From Haematomicrobium sanguinis DSM 21259 (GTDB lineage Bacteria; Actinomycetota; Actinomycetes; Actinomycetales; Micrococcaceae), in NCBI RefSeq assembly GCF_000688395.1, contig NZ_JIAG01000005.1:148662-212661 (forward strand): a stretch of DNA of 64,000 bases, given 5' to 3'. A program made the translations under genes and the position numbers. The notes under the pieces were generated by a model, which worked only from the letters and a program-made list of their open reading frames with translations, searched no databases and was not told where the DNA came from. Below, piece by piece: positions 53,741 to 62,711 of this stretch (position 1 is the stretch's first letter; the number at the start of each line of letters is the position of its first letter).

Positions 53741-54390
53741 CGGATGAGGCGGCGGGCACGCGCTTCGGCCACCGCGCCGGAGCGCGAGTCCACGCCCAGC
53801 TTAGAAAAAATGTGTACCAGGTGGGTTTTGACGGTGGACTCAGAAATGAACAACTTCTGGGCAATAGCTCGATTGGACTCGCCCGCGGCAACCTCGGCCA
53901 GGATTTCACTTTCGCGGGCCGAGAGGGCGGCGGCCGGATTACGTAACCGTGCCGCCATCTGTTGCGAAATGCGGCTCGAGAACGCGCTTCCCCCGGCCAC
54001 GACCGCCACGAGCGCCTCACGAATCTGTTCCGGGCTTGCGTCTTTGAGCAGATAACCGGAGGCGCCCGCGTCCAGGGCGGCCAACACGTCCGATTCGGCG
54101 TCAAAGGCCGAAAGAATCACTACCGGAATCCGGTTGCCGTCCCTGACCAGCTGGCGCGTGAGGTCGATTCCGGACATGCTCTTGGTGATCCCAACCCCTT
54201 CCCCCAGATTCACGTCCATGAGGATGACTTCCGGAGCCGAGGTCCCGGCGAGCGCAAGCTCCCGCACCGCCTCCTCGGCACTACCGGCCTGAAGGGTGAC
54301 GCGAAAATCGGCGAACCCGTCAACGAGCGCTTGCAATCCGGCACGCACCACCGGGTGGTCGTCCACGAGCATGACCTCATGCATTGCCAT
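53737..54390 (-). CDS. NarL/LuxR-type response regulator
   Basis: 217 residues. Receiver: EVMLVDDHPVVRAGLQAL, Asp in VILMDVNLGEG, VILSAFDAESD, YLLKDASPEQIREAL; LuxR helix-turn-helix LSARESEILAEVAAGESNRAIAQKLFISESTVKTHLVHIFSKLG. It overlaps the kinase end by 14 bp; a second ATG at 54382-54384 would give the usual ATGA overlap. It is divergent from an ABC-exporter pair, its likely target. Confidence 0.94.
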   Translation of the reverse strand: MAMHEVMLVDDHPVVRAGLQALVDGFADFRVTLQAGSAEEAVRELALAGTSAPEVILMDVNLGEGVGITKSMSGIDLTRQLVRDGNRIPVVILSAFDAESDVLAALDAGASGYLLKDASPEQIREALVAVVAGGSAFSSRISQQMAARLRNPAAALSARESEILAEVAAGESNRAIAQKLFISESTVKTHLVHIFSKLGVDSRSGAVAEARARRLIR

Positions 54391-55663
54391 CGTTCATCCC
54401 CAATTCCACCGAAACACTCGTGCCAGACCCCCCGGCACCCGAGTGGCTCTCAAGCGCCACCCTGCCGCCCAAGGCGAGCACGCGCCGTCGTAATAAATCT
54501 ATGCCGCGCCCCCGGCTCCGTTCGGCGTCCGCCTCACTCATTCCCGCGCCGTTGTCCACGATGTCCAGGCGCACGCCCGGCGTGAAAAAACTGAGAGTTA
54601 CGACGGCGATGCTCGCCTTGGCATGCAGGATCACGTTGGAAAGGGAAGCCCGGGCGGCATTCTGGAGCACATCGTTCCACGAATCGGGGAGTGCCACGGG
54701 ATCGCCCTCAATCACGAGGTCAATCCGCAAGGTCGGCTGAGCGATCTTCGCCTGGGCGCGCACTTGATCCACCGTTTCCTGGATCCGCGCGCTCGTTTCT
54801 TGGGAGGGCGCGCCAAGCTCGCGGACGAGCCGCCGTGTGTTGACCAGCGCCAACTGCGCACTCTGTTCGATGGTGCCGAGAGTTTCAGAGCCTCCGGGGC
54901 TCGCGCGTGCCATGAGCACAATACTCGCCAGTTCCTGGGCGATGGTGTCATGAACTTCCGCGGCTATGCGCTCGCGCTCGGCCAGGCGAACCGCGGTGCG
55001 TTCGGCGGCCGCGAGATCGGAGCGTGCCGCGCGCAGGTGTTCAAGTGCCAGGCGCTGCGCCTCAGCTTCGGCGAGAAGCGCGCGGTACACCTGAAAGACC
55101 ACGATCGCGAGCGCCGCGCCGATGAGTGTTCCGAGAAGCGCGGCGGGTATGGCGAAGGCGGTGTCACCCAGAATGGTGTGCGTATTCGCCAGGATGACCG
55201 TGGCAGCTACGCCGAGGAGCCCCCAGCGCGGACCCAGCACGTGAAGACACAGAAAAAACATGGGGAACGCCAGCCACATGAAGTTTTCCGAGAGCACGAC
55301 GAGAATGCCCCACATCGCGAAAGTAAGGGCAAACCATAGTCGGGTGGCGCGCGCCGTGTTGATCTCACGCAACTCTGCAAAGCGGCGTTGGGCGCGGCGC
55401 ATTCGGCCCTGCGCGTACCGCTTTTCTAGAACCGTTCCGGCCAGGTACACGATGGCGAGCATAATGCTCACGGCAATGACTGCGGTCCGCTGACCCGCCG
55501 GTAACGCCGAGTCAGCGATGGTTCGGTACATACCGAGCCCCAGAAGTAGGGCAAAAGTGACGTGCAGAGCTACCCGCATCTGAATCAGGATGCGAGATGA
55601 CGAGGGTGAGGTTTCCCGAACTACGGCAATTTCCGGTGCCGGATCCTCATCGAATGTGCTCAT
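54377..55663 (-). CDS. Sensor histidine kinase (HisKA_3 type)
   Basis: 428 residues from the ATG at 55661-55663; the frame is open 21 codons further. About five membrane helices (residues 20-180), RIAAEVHDTIAQELASIVLMAR with the phospho-His, and an ATPase domain (NAARASLSNVILHAKAS, RSRGRGIDLLRRRV). ACGACGGCGATGCTCGCCTT lies antisense at 54600-54619 in the ATPase domain. Partner of the overlapping response regulator. Confidence 0.92.
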   Translation of the reverse strand: MSTFDEDPAPEIAVVRETSPSSSRILIQMRVALHVTFALLLGLGMYRTIADSALPAGQRTAVIAVSIMLAIVYLAGTVLEKRYAQGRMRRAQRRFAELREINTARATRLWFALTFAMWGILVVLSENFMWLAFPMFFLCLHVLGPRWGLLGVAATVILANTHTILGDTAFAIPAALLGTLIGAALAIVVFQVYRALLAEAEAQRLALEHLRAARSDLAAAERTAVRLAERERIAAEVHDTIAQELASIVLMARASPGGSETLGTIEQSAQLALVNTRRLVRELGAPSQETSARIQETVDQVRAQAKIAQPTLRIDLVIEGDPVALPDSWNDVLQNAARASLSNVILHAKASIAVVTLSFFTPGVRLDIVDNGAGMSEADAERSRGRGIDLLRRRVLALGGRVALESHSGAGGSGTSVSVELGMNDGNA

Positions 55664-55854
55664 GAATCCAGGGTAATTCCCCGCTCTGACATTCTGGACT
55701 GCTCGAGGTGGGATTGCGAGTAGCACTTTTGGACTACCCAGGTCCGATCCTTTGCTCGATGTACACCGTATTTAACCGCGCGAGAGTGGATATAGAGGTC
55801 CAAACGGCCCTACGAATTTCCAGGCCGCAGACGTTGCGGCAGAGGCGGTAGAGA
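55664..55854. other. 191-bp spacer between divergent kinase and FtsX-type permease genes
   Basis: No gene or strong repeat seen. It should hold promoters for both directions; GGCGGTAGAGA precedes the GTG at 55855. Confidence 0.4.
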
Positions 55855-56898
55855 GTGTTTCTAGCAATGCGCGAGCTTCGATTCGCTCGCACTCGGTTTG
55901 TTCTCTTGGGCGCGGTTGTCGCGCTCATTTCCACGCTCTTGGTCATGTTGACCGGGCTGACGGCCGGGCTGGCGTCACAGTCGGTATCGGCGGTGCGGGA
56001 TTTGGATGCCGATCGCGTGGTCTTTTCCACCGGCGAGGGCGCGAGCCCCAACTTCACCGAGTCCGCGTTAAGTGCGGATCAACTGGAGAAGTGGAAGATG
56101 GCTCCGGGTGTCACCTCGGTCAGCCCCATGGCGATCTTGCAAGGTAAAGCGGAGTCCGCGGATTCCACCTCCGTCAATGTTTCGGCGTTTGCGGTATCGG
56201 GTGAAAAGACGCCGCAGGGGGTCTCCACCGATTCCACCGTGATTTCGCAAACCATCGCCGATGATTTGAAAGTCGCAGCGGGGGACACAATCTCGCTGTT
56301 CGGCTCCAACTATCGGGTTGACCGCGTGGTTGCCAATGAGTCCTACAGCCACACACCGGTCATGTGGATCCCTCTTCAAGCCTGGCAAGAGGTCACCGGA
56401 ACCGATGCCGCCGCGAGTGTGCTGTTGGTGGACATCGTTGCGGGTGCGGACCCGATCGTCGCCGGGACTGAAGCCCTCACACCGAGCGCCGCGGTGAGCG
56501 CTGTGCCGTCCTTCAAGTCGGAGAATGGCTCGCTCGTGCTGATGCAAGTGGTGCTTTACGGTGTGAGCTCCCTGGTTGTTCTCTCCTTTGTCTCGCTGTG
56601 GACGCTGCAGCGCAGTCGCGACCTCGCCGTGTTGAGGGCCCTGGGCGCCTCACGTGGATTTCTGCTGCGCGACTCACTGATCCAAGCCGCTGTGGTCTTG
56701 ATTGTCGGTGCGGGATTAGGGGCCCTACTCGGTTGGCTGCTGGGGCTCGGTGCGGCCGCCGTGGTCCCGTTGGAGCTTGGCGGCGCGACCGTCATGCTCG
56801 TGGTCTGCGGGCTGGTTGGTCTGGGACTGGTGGGTTCAGCCCTTGCCCTCAGCCGGATCCGCAAGACCAATCCCATGCAGGCACTCGCCAGCAACTAA
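55855..56898 (+). CDS. FtsX-like ABC permease (MacB/DevC type)
   Basis: 347 residues. One N-terminal membrane helix (RFVLLGAVVALISTLLVMLTGLTAGLA), a roughly 200-residue extracellular domain, and three C-terminal helices ending in SRIRKTNPMQALASN. It pairs with the next ATPase for mechanotransmission-type or export functions, probably in stress response to envelope agents under the divergent two-component system. Confidence 0.9.
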   Translation: MFLAMRELRFARTRFVLLGAVVALISTLLVMLTGLTAGLASQSVSAVRDLDADRVVFSTGEGASPNFTESALSADQLEKWKMAPGVTSVSPMAILQGKAESADSTSVNVSAFAVSGEKTPQGVSTDSTVISQTIADDLKVAAGDTISLFGSNYRVDRVVANESYSHTPVMWIPLQAWQEVTGTDAAASVLLVDIVAGADPIVAGTEALTPSAAVSAVPSFKSENGSLVLMQVVLYGVSSLVVLSFVSLWTLQRSRDLAVLRALGASRGFLLRDSLIQAAVVLIVGAGLGALLGWLLGLGAAAVVPLELGGATVMLVVCGLVGLGLVGSALALSRIRKTNPMQALASN

Positions 56899-56935
56899 AG
56901 AATCGCCGCCCAATTCCACGAAGGAAACAAAAACA

Positions 56936-57658
56936 ATGACTCACAACCCTGATCACACAGGCGCGCCGACCTTGCGTCTGGAAAACGTCACGGTGGAATA
57001 CCCCGACGGCACCGGTATCCTCCGAGCCGCCGACCATGTGACCCTCTCCGCGAAGAAGGGCGAACTTGTGGCGCTAAGCGGGCCAAGCGGTTCGGGCAAG
57101 TCCACGGTGCTTTCGGTGGCTGCCGGGCTCCTGCAACCCAGCTCCGGCTCCGTCCACATCAACGGCACAGACATGTACGGGCTTTCGGGCCGTGAACGCG
57201 AAATATTCCGTGCAAAGAATATTGGTTTTGTGTTTCAGCAACCCAACCTCCTTCCGGCGTTGACCGCCCAAGAACAGTTGGAACTGGTGCCTCTGCTCCA
57301 GGGTGCCGATGAGTCTGCAAACGCGCGCCGTGAACGGGCCGCCGACTTGCTGGATAGCGTTGGTCTGGGGTCACAGCTGAAGCGCCGCCCGGCCCAGCTT
57401 TCCGGCGGTCAAAAGCAGCGCGTCAATATTGCGCGGGCTTTGATGGCGAACCCGGATGTGTTGTTGATTGACGAGCCGACGAGCGCCCTCGATCACGAAC
57501 GCAGCGAACTGATCATGGACCTGTTGGCAAGCCTGGTTCACGAGCGAGACGTCGCCGCCATTCTGGTCACCCACGATCGCTCCCAACTTGGAAACTGCGA
57601 TCGCGTGGTGGAGATTGCTGACGGCCGCATCCGCACCGCCGAACCCGCCCTCACTTAA
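56936..57658 (+). CDS. ABC ATPase (LolD/MacB type)
   Basis: 240 residues from the ATG at 56936 (GAAGGAAAC upstream). Walker [18 protein letters not shown]-loop FVFQQPNLLPAL, signature LSGGQKQRVNIARALM, Walker [16 protein letters not shown]. Partner of the FtsX-like permease 37 bp upstream. Confidence 0.95.
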   Translation: MTHNPDHTGAPTLRLENVTVEYPDGTGILRAADHVTLSAKKGELVALSGPSGSGKSTVLSVAAGLLQPSSGSVHINGTDMYGLSGREREIFRAKNIGFVFQQPNLLPALTAQEQLELVPLLQGADESANARRERAADLLDSVGLGSQLKRRPAQLSGGQKQRVNIARALMANPDVLLIDEPTSALDHERSELIMDLLASLVHERDVAAILVTHDRSQLGNCDRVVEIADGRIRTAEPALT

Positions 57659-57661
57659 ACT

Positions 57662-57733
57662 CGTTTCGCATCCCCGTACCGCGTTTTGAGAGCCGCATAC
57701 GGGTCGTGAAACACGGTACGGGGATGCGAAACG
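57662..57733. repeat. Intergenic palindrome, GTTTCGCATCCCC family, 24-bp arms
   Basis: Left arm 57662-57685 (CGTTTCGCATCCCCGTACCG, continuing) and right arm 57710-57733 pair with one mismatch. It begins 3 bp after the ATPase stop, between convergent genes; relative of 36895-36966. Confidence 0.88.
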
Positions 57734-57748
57734 CGGGAGAGTGAGAGG

Positions 57749-59212
57749 TCAGCTCGACGGCGAGAGATCCGGGAAGGGCAACCCGAAATCGCGCAACGCC
57801 GTCGCCGCCGCGTGGTAGCCGCCCATGCCGTGCACTCCCGGTCCCGGCGCCACCGACGCCGAACACAAGTACACCCCGTCCAAGGGTGTGCGCCACGGTT
57901 CCCGGCTGAGCCACGGACGCGCCAGCGCTTGGCGAGTGGTCATGGCTCCGGCAAAAATATCCCCACCAACATAATTCGCGTTGTGTAAAGGCATCTGAGC
58001 GCCCGTCGTCGCCACCGAATTCACGATGACGTCGCGGAATCCCGGGGCAAAACGCTCAATCTGGCGGATTACCGCCTCGGTCCGATCCTCACCGGAGCCG
58101 CGCGGCACATGAGTGTACGTCCACAAGACGTGCTGGCCCGCTGGAGCGCGGCTTGAGTCAAAAAGGCTCGGTTGCGACACCAGGACATATGGTGAATCGG
58201 GCATATGTCCGTTCGCTACCGCGCGAGCCGCCAGTGCCGCGTCGCTGCGGGTGCCCACGCAATGCACCGTCCCACTCGCCTGAATTCCCGGATTGGCCCA
58301 CGGAACCGGTTCGCTCAGCAGAAAATCCACCTTGCATACAGCGTTCCCGTATTGAAATCTGTCGATTCGACGCCGATACGCAACAGGCAACGCGTCCCCC
58401 GCCATCTCGCCGAATCCTTGCAACGAGGTGTCGACAAACACCGTGGAGTTGGCGGGGAGCTCGCTCAGACTTGTGATCCTGACCCCAGGGTGCACCGTCC
58501 CGCCATGCCGCTCGAGATCGGCAACGAGAGCATCGCTCAACGCTTGCGCCCCGCCCACCGGAATCGGCCATCCGGCTCCGTGCGCCAACATCGCAAGCAC
58601 CAACCCAGCGCCCGTCGAGGAGACACTCGGCATCACATTAATGTTGTGCCCAAACACCCCGGAAAGCATTGCGGGCACCGTCTCTTCGCGAAACCCCGCA
58701 TTCCACCACCTTGCGGACTGCCAGAGCGTTCCGAGCCCAAACGGCACCATCGTCAGCGGCTTCTGGGGCATCCTCGCAAACGAGCCCAACAAATATTCCA
58801 AAATGGGAATACTGCTGTCCACTAACGGTGCCAAGAGCTTCTTATAAAGTTTTCCGTCACGCCCAAGCCCGGCGACCGTCCGGTCCAGATCGCGAAACGC
58901 CAGAGCCGCCTGCCCCGCATCGAGCGGATGCGCAAATGACACCTCCGGGGTCACAAGATTCACGCGCTCGCTCATCTGGAACTGACTGAAAAAAGGCGTG
59001 GAATGCACCATCGGATATACCGCGGAGCAGACATCACTCGTCACACCGGCACCCAGAATGTCCGCGCTACGCACGCCCCCGCCCAGCGTGTCCTGCGCTT
59101 CAAACACGCTCACGCGCGCGCCAGCCCTGGCCATAATGACCGCAGCTGCCAAGCCATTGGGCCCGGAACCTACGACGGCGATATCCACCTTTTGCGCGCT
59201 CCTCACCGACAT
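57749..59212 (-). CDS. FAD-dependent oxidoreductase, phytoene-desaturase-like
   Basis: 487 residues. KVDIAVVGSGPNGLAAAVIMARAGARVSVFEA is the dinucleotide-binding start; GWPIPVGGAQALSDALVADLERHGG and the C-terminal GPGVHGMGGYHAA are typical of the CrtI/retinol-dehydrogenase-like group, widespread in actinomycetes without carotenoid clusters. No other carotenoid genes are near, so the substrate is unknown. The ACGACGGCGAT match at 59172-59181 lies antisense in the conserved FAD loop and may be coincidental. Confidence 0.88.
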   Translation of the reverse strand: MSVRSAQKVDIAVVGSGPNGLAAAVIMARAGARVSVFEAQDTLGGGVRSADILGAGVTSDVCSAVYPMVHSTPFFSQFQMSERVNLVTPEVSFAHPLDAGQAALAFRDLDRTVAGLGRDGKLYKKLLAPLVDSSIPILEYLLGSFARMPQKPLTMVPFGLGTLWQSARWWNAGFREETVPAMLSGVFGHNINVMPSVSSTGAGLVLAMLAHGAGWPIPVGGAQALSDALVADLERHGGTVHPGVRITSLSELPANSTVFVDTSLQGFGEMAGDALPVAYRRRIDRFQYGNAVCKVDFLLSEPVPWANPGIQASGTVHCVGTRSDAALAARAVANGHMPDSPYVLVSQPSLFDSSRAPAGQHVLWTYTHVPRGSGEDRTEAVIRQIERFAPGFRDVIVNSVATTGAQMPLHNANYVGGDIFAGAMTTRQALARPWLSREPWRTPLDGVYLCSASVAPGPGVHGMGGYHAAATALRDFGLPFPDLSPSS

Positions 59213-59348
59213 TGCTGGTTGGCAGGGCGATCGCTCCTACCGGCTGTTTCCAGCCTAGCCCGTCACGTATGCACATTGAGGAATGCACGATGCGAGTTAA
59301 GTCTTAGACTAGGTGAGGTCCACCCATGCCGCGCATCCTAGGAGAATT

Positions 59349-60434
59349 GTGTCCGAAAACCCCATTCGCGTTGCCCTTGTCGGTGTTGGCAATTGTGCCG
59401 CTTCCTTGGTGCAAGGGGTGGAGTATTACAAGGACGCGCCGGCGGATCAGATCATCCCTGGGCTCATGCACACCGTTTTTGGCGACTACCATGTGGGTGA
59501 TGTGCAGTTTGTAGCCGCCTTTGACGTTGACGCCAAGAAGGTTGGAACGGACCTTGCGGATGCGATCCTCGCCAGCGAGAACAACACCATAAAAATAACC
59601 GATGTCCCCGCGACCGGTGTCACGGTGCAACGCGGCCCCACGCTGGATGGTCTTGGCCGCTACTACCGTGAAACCATCACGGAGTCCCAAGAATCTCCGG
59701 TTGACGTCACGCAGGTCCTCAAAGACGTCGATGCCGATGTGCTCGTCTGTTATCTGCCGGTGGGAAGCGAAGACGCCGCCCGCCATTACGCCCAGTGCGC
59801 CATTGACGCGGGAGTCGCTTTCGTCAACGCCTTGCCCGTGTTCATCGCGGGCACCGAGGAGTGGGCGCAAAAGTTCACCGATGCCGGGGTGCCAATCGTC
59901 GGAGACGATATCAAGAGCCAGGTCGGCGCCACGATCACCCACCGAGTCCTCGCAAAACTCTTTGAGGATCGCGGCGTCACCCTGGACCGCACTTATCAGT
60001 TAAACGTCGGCGGAAACATGGACTTCAAGAACATGTTGGAGCGGGACAGGCTCGAATCCAAGAAGATTTCCAAAACTCAAGCGGTCACCTCTAATACCAG
60101 CGCCGATCTCGGCGAGCGCGACGTTCACATCGGCCCGAGCGATTACGTGCAGTGGCTGGACGACCGTAAGTGGGCGTACGTGCGCCTCGAGGGCCGCAAT
60201 TTTGGCGACATCCCGGTCTCGCTCGAATACAAGTTGGAAGTGTGGGACTCGCCCAACTCGGCCGGCGTCATTATTGACGCGATCCGCGCAGCTAAGATCG
60301 GCCTCGATCGCAAGATCGGCGGCCCACTGGTGAGCGCTTCTTCCTACTTCATGAAGAGCCCACCGGAGCAATTCGCCGATGACCTCGCCCGGGAGAAGGT
60401 CGAGCAGTTTATTCGCGGTGAGATTGACCGCTAA
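59349..60434 (+). CDS. ino1: Myo-inositol-3-phosphate synthase, actinobacterial type
   Basis: 361 residues from the GTG at 59349 (AGGAGAATT upstream); an ATG at 59313 lacks a ribosome site. [24 protein letters not shown] is the NAD-binding start; [42 protein letters not shown] and [12 protein letters not shown] are conserved. It converts glucose-6-phosphate to inositol phosphate, the acceptor for MshA. It is convergent with the mshA-phosphatase pair. Confidence 0.95.
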   Translation: MSENPIRVALVGVGNCAASLVQGVEYYKDAPADQIIPGLMHTVFGDYHVGDVQFVAAFDVDAKKVGTDLADAILASENNTIKITDVPATGVTVQRGPTLDGLGRYYRETITESQESPVDVTQVLKDVDADVLVCYLPVGSEDAARHYAQCAIDAGVAFVNALPVFIAGTEEWAQKFTDAGVPIVGDDIKSQVGATITHRVLAKLFEDRGVTLDRTYQLNVGGNMDFKNMLERDRLESKKISKTQAVTSNTSADLGERDVHIGPSDYVQWLDDRKWAYVRLEGRNFGDIPVSLEYKLEVWDSPNSAGVIIDAIRAAKIGLDRKIGGPLVSASSYFMKSPPEQFADDLAREKVEQFIRGEIDR

Positions 60435-61195
60435 CTGAGCCGGGCACGCTCGAGGATAAAGTCGATCATTGGCCGATACAGGCCTGGGTGCACGTTGTCA
60501 TCAATGGGCACAGCAACCCGTAGCTGGCCCTGCTCCTCGGACACGAACAGCCCCGGATCATTGCAATCGGCAATACCGATCGTCTCAATCCCGGCGTCGG
60601 CTGCCGCACCTGCCCAACCGTGGTCTGCCACCACAAGATCCGGCAAAGCAACATCATGTGCACTCATCCACTCCAACACCAGGCGCATGTGTTCCGGGGA
60701 ATGTGAGTGCAACAGGGACCCGTGCTTGTGCCACACCTTCACCCCCATGATTTGCCGCAAGTGACCCCCCTGAGACGCAAGTCCCTCCGGGATGGCGATA
60801 ACCTCGGCTCCATGCTTGCGCGCAGCCTCGGCCAATTCGGCGTACACCGGCAGCAGCCCTCCCGGATGCCCGGTAGCGAACAAAATCCGCGCCCCAGCAC
60901 GCGCCCGCTCGCCAAGAATCGCGGCGTACTCCTCAAGTTTGGCCACAGCCAGCGCGGTTCCGATGGTGTCCTGACCGCTCACATGCGAGGGCTCCGGGTT
61001 GATCCCGACCCGCTCCACCATGAGTGCAAACACCGAGTCCGCATCCCACTCCTGCGTCCAGGTCACGCCAAACTCTTCGTGCTCGGAATGATCAATAAAG
61101 CGCTGAATCTTCAACATATTGTCTTCGCGGGTGGTTGCCACCTCCCCGGTGATTCGCGCCGCCTCCAACGCCACCGCCAACTCGTCCCGATTCAC
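60431..61195 (-). CDS. Putative phosphatase coupled to mshA; candidate for the MshA2 step
   Basis: 254 residues from the GTG at 61193-61195, which overlaps the mshA stop (GTGA). The sequence ([12 protein letters not shown]..., [67 protein letters not shown]) belongs to a conserved actinobacterial family that, as I recall, is usually annotated only as phosphatase. His/Asp/Glu-rich motifs fit a metal-dependent hydrolase, but no known catalytic signature is certain. Its stop overlaps the convergent ino1 stop. The position between inositol-phosphate synthesis and GlcNAc-inositol-phosphate synthesis suggests it removes the phosphate in mycothiol formation; this is inference. Confidence 0.55.
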   Translation of the reverse strand: MNRDELAVALEAARITGEVATTREDNMLKIQRFIDHSEHEEFGVTWTQEWDADSVFALMVERVGINPEPSHVSGQDTIGTALAVAKLEEYAAILGERARAGARILFATGHPGGLLPVYAELAEAARKHGAEVIAIPEGLASQGGHLRQIMGVKVWHKHGSLLHSHSPEHMRLVLEWMSAHDVALPDLVVADHGWAGAAADAGIETIGIADCNDPGLFVSEEQGQLRVAVPIDDNVHPGLYRPMIDFILERARLS

Positions 61196-62430
61196 CGATT
61201 CAGCCCTTCCCGTGCCCGCCGATAGCTGGCCACTGTCTCTTCCGCGTTGCGTTCCCAACTAAATTTTCCGGACTGTACCGAAGCACCCCGGGACAACCGG
61301 GACCAAAGGCGGGGACCGCCGTCGTACATCTTCTCTAAGGCGAGCGCAAAGCCGCCTGCCGATGCGCTAGCGGTTGTCCCCAAAGGCACCAGGTATCCCG
61401 ACTCGCCGTCCGCGACCGCGTCCTGTAGCCCGCCGACCTTCGAGGCAATCACCGGCGTGCCGCACGCTTGAGCTTCCAGCGCCACCAACCCAAAGGACTC
61501 TGCGAGCGAGGGCATGACCACCACGTCGGCGCTCCGGAAGAGTTCGGCCAGGCGCGCGGGCGGCATCGGCGGCCGGAATGTGAGTGCACCGGCCAGCCCT
61601 TCCGCCTCCGCGAGGGCCGGCAAATCCATGGCCGTCGAGCCGCTTTGCTCGCCGGTGATCGTCAGGTGGAACTTGATGTCCGGAGGCCGGCGTCGCAATT
61701 CGCCGAGCGCGCGCAGGAGCACGTCCGGGCCCTTGAGCGGCTGGATCCGTCCGGCAAAAACAATGTGCATGACTCCCGGGTCAACACCGGAGCGCGCCCG
61801 TGCCGCGTCTCGGCGGGAAGCGTGAAACACCGTCGCGTCCACGCCGGGCGGGATCACGTCGATGCGCTCGGGTGCCACGGCGTAGAGCTCGGTGAGCTCG
61901 TGGGCCTCGTGGTCGGTATTGGCAATGTACCGGGTTCCCGCCGCGGCGATCGCGTCCTCGCTTGCGAGCCGATCAGCGGGCTCATCCTCGAGTCCGACGG
62001 TTGCGGCCTTCACCTTACCGAGGGTGTGCGGGCTGTGGACGTGCGGGATGCCAAGCACGTCGCTAAGGGCGACCCCGGCCAGCCCGGAAATCCAATAGTG
62101 CGAGTGCACCACGTCCCACTCACTCCCGCATCCGCGCATCGCCGCCACAAACTCGCCCATCCGCGCCAACAGGTCCTCCTTGGGGATGCGCTCGGGTGGA
62201 CCCACGTCCAGGTAATGGATGCGGATGCCGCAATCCAGTACCAGGGTGGCTGGCTGGTTTTCGGTTGTGCGGCGGGTGAAAAGTTCGACGGCGAGTCCCC
62301 GGCTTTGGAGCCTCAGGGCAAGTGAGCGCACATAGACATTGAGACCGCCAGCGTCGCCTTGGCCCGGCTGATCGATGGGAGAAGTGTGCAGGGTGATCAA
62401 CGCGACCTTGCGCGGCCAATCCTGCTCCAT
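61192..62430 (-). CDS. mshA: D-inositol-3-phosphate glycosyltransferase MshA
   Basis: 412 residues, GT4 fold. LITLHTSPIDQPGQGDAGGLNVYVRSLA is the MshA signature; SHYWISGLAG, FAGRIQPLKGPDVLLRAL, MPSLAESFGLVALEAQACGTPVIAS with the E-x7-E donor motif. It transfers GlcNAc to inositol phosphate, the first step of mycothiol. AAGGAGCACCGA precedes the ATG. EKMYDGGPRL near the end resembles the dispersed-motif peptide. Confidence 0.95.
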   Translation of the reverse strand: MEQDWPRKVALITLHTSPIDQPGQGDAGGLNVYVRSLALRLQSRGLAVELFTRRTTENQPATLVLDCGIRIHYLDVGPPERIPKEDLLARMGEFVAAMRGCGSEWDVVHSHYWISGLAGVALSDVLGIPHVHSPHTLGKVKAATVGLEDEPADRLASEDAIAAAGTRYIANTDHEAHELTELYAVAPERIDVIPPGVDATVFHASRRDAARARSGVDPGVMHIVFAGRIQPLKGPDVLLRALGELRRRPPDIKFHLTITGEQSGSTAMDLPALAEAEGLAGALTFRPPMPPARLAELFRSADVVVMPSLAESFGLVALEAQACGTPVIASKVGGLQDAVADGESGYLVPLGTTASASAGGFALALEKMYDGGPRLWSRLSRGASVQSGKFSWERNAEETVASYRRAREGLNR

Positions 62431-62491
62431 TCGGTGCTCCTTCTCTTCATCTCGAGGCTATCGCGCTCCGCGCGGGGGCTGAAACCGGAAC

Positions 62492-62529
62492 ATTATGTGA
62501 CAGTTTCGCCACCGAAACTGCCACATAAT
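62492..62529. repeat. Intergenic palindrome, 17-bp arms, plus extra arm
   Basis: ATTATGTGACAGTTTCG (62492-62508) pairs with 62513-62529 with one mismatch, loop CCAC. The word AAACTGCCACATAA recurs at 62555-62568. Confidence 0.8.
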
Positions 62530-62579
62530 CGATTCCGTGGCACTTCCGCCCGCCAAACTGCCACATAAAATCTGTGCAC

Positions 62580-62625
62580 GCGCGGGCTTTAAAAGGCGGA
62601 AGCCCGCGCTGGGAAGCGCGGGCTT
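62580..62625 (-). terminator. Terminator with two mutually exclusive hairpins
   Basis: GCGCGGGCTT at 62580-62589 and again at 62616-62625; AAGCCCGCGC at 62600-62609 can pair with either. On the minus strand the second stem is followed by CCGCCTTTTAAAG. It ends the unknown gene at 62712. Confidence 0.65.
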
Positions 62626-62711
62626 CTCTGGCTTGGCGGTCATGACTGTGCACGGCCCACTCCTTTATCTAGTGCCGCTCGGGGCGGCCTGTCAGCGCGC
62701 ATCAGTTGACC

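Larger units (their letters stand above)
62431..62711. other. 281-bp spacer with palindrome and competing hairpins
   Basis: No gene. It contains the ATTATGTG palindrome (62492-62529), a further arm copy AAACTGCCACATAA (62555-62568), and three complementary 10-mers (62580-62625) forming alternative hairpins. Confidence 0.6.

Noticed and set aside
59172..59181. Motif copy in the FAD-binding loop as an insertion
   Set aside because: It encodes the conserved AVVGSG loop on the minus strand, so ordinary protein conservation explains it; counted only as a sequence match.
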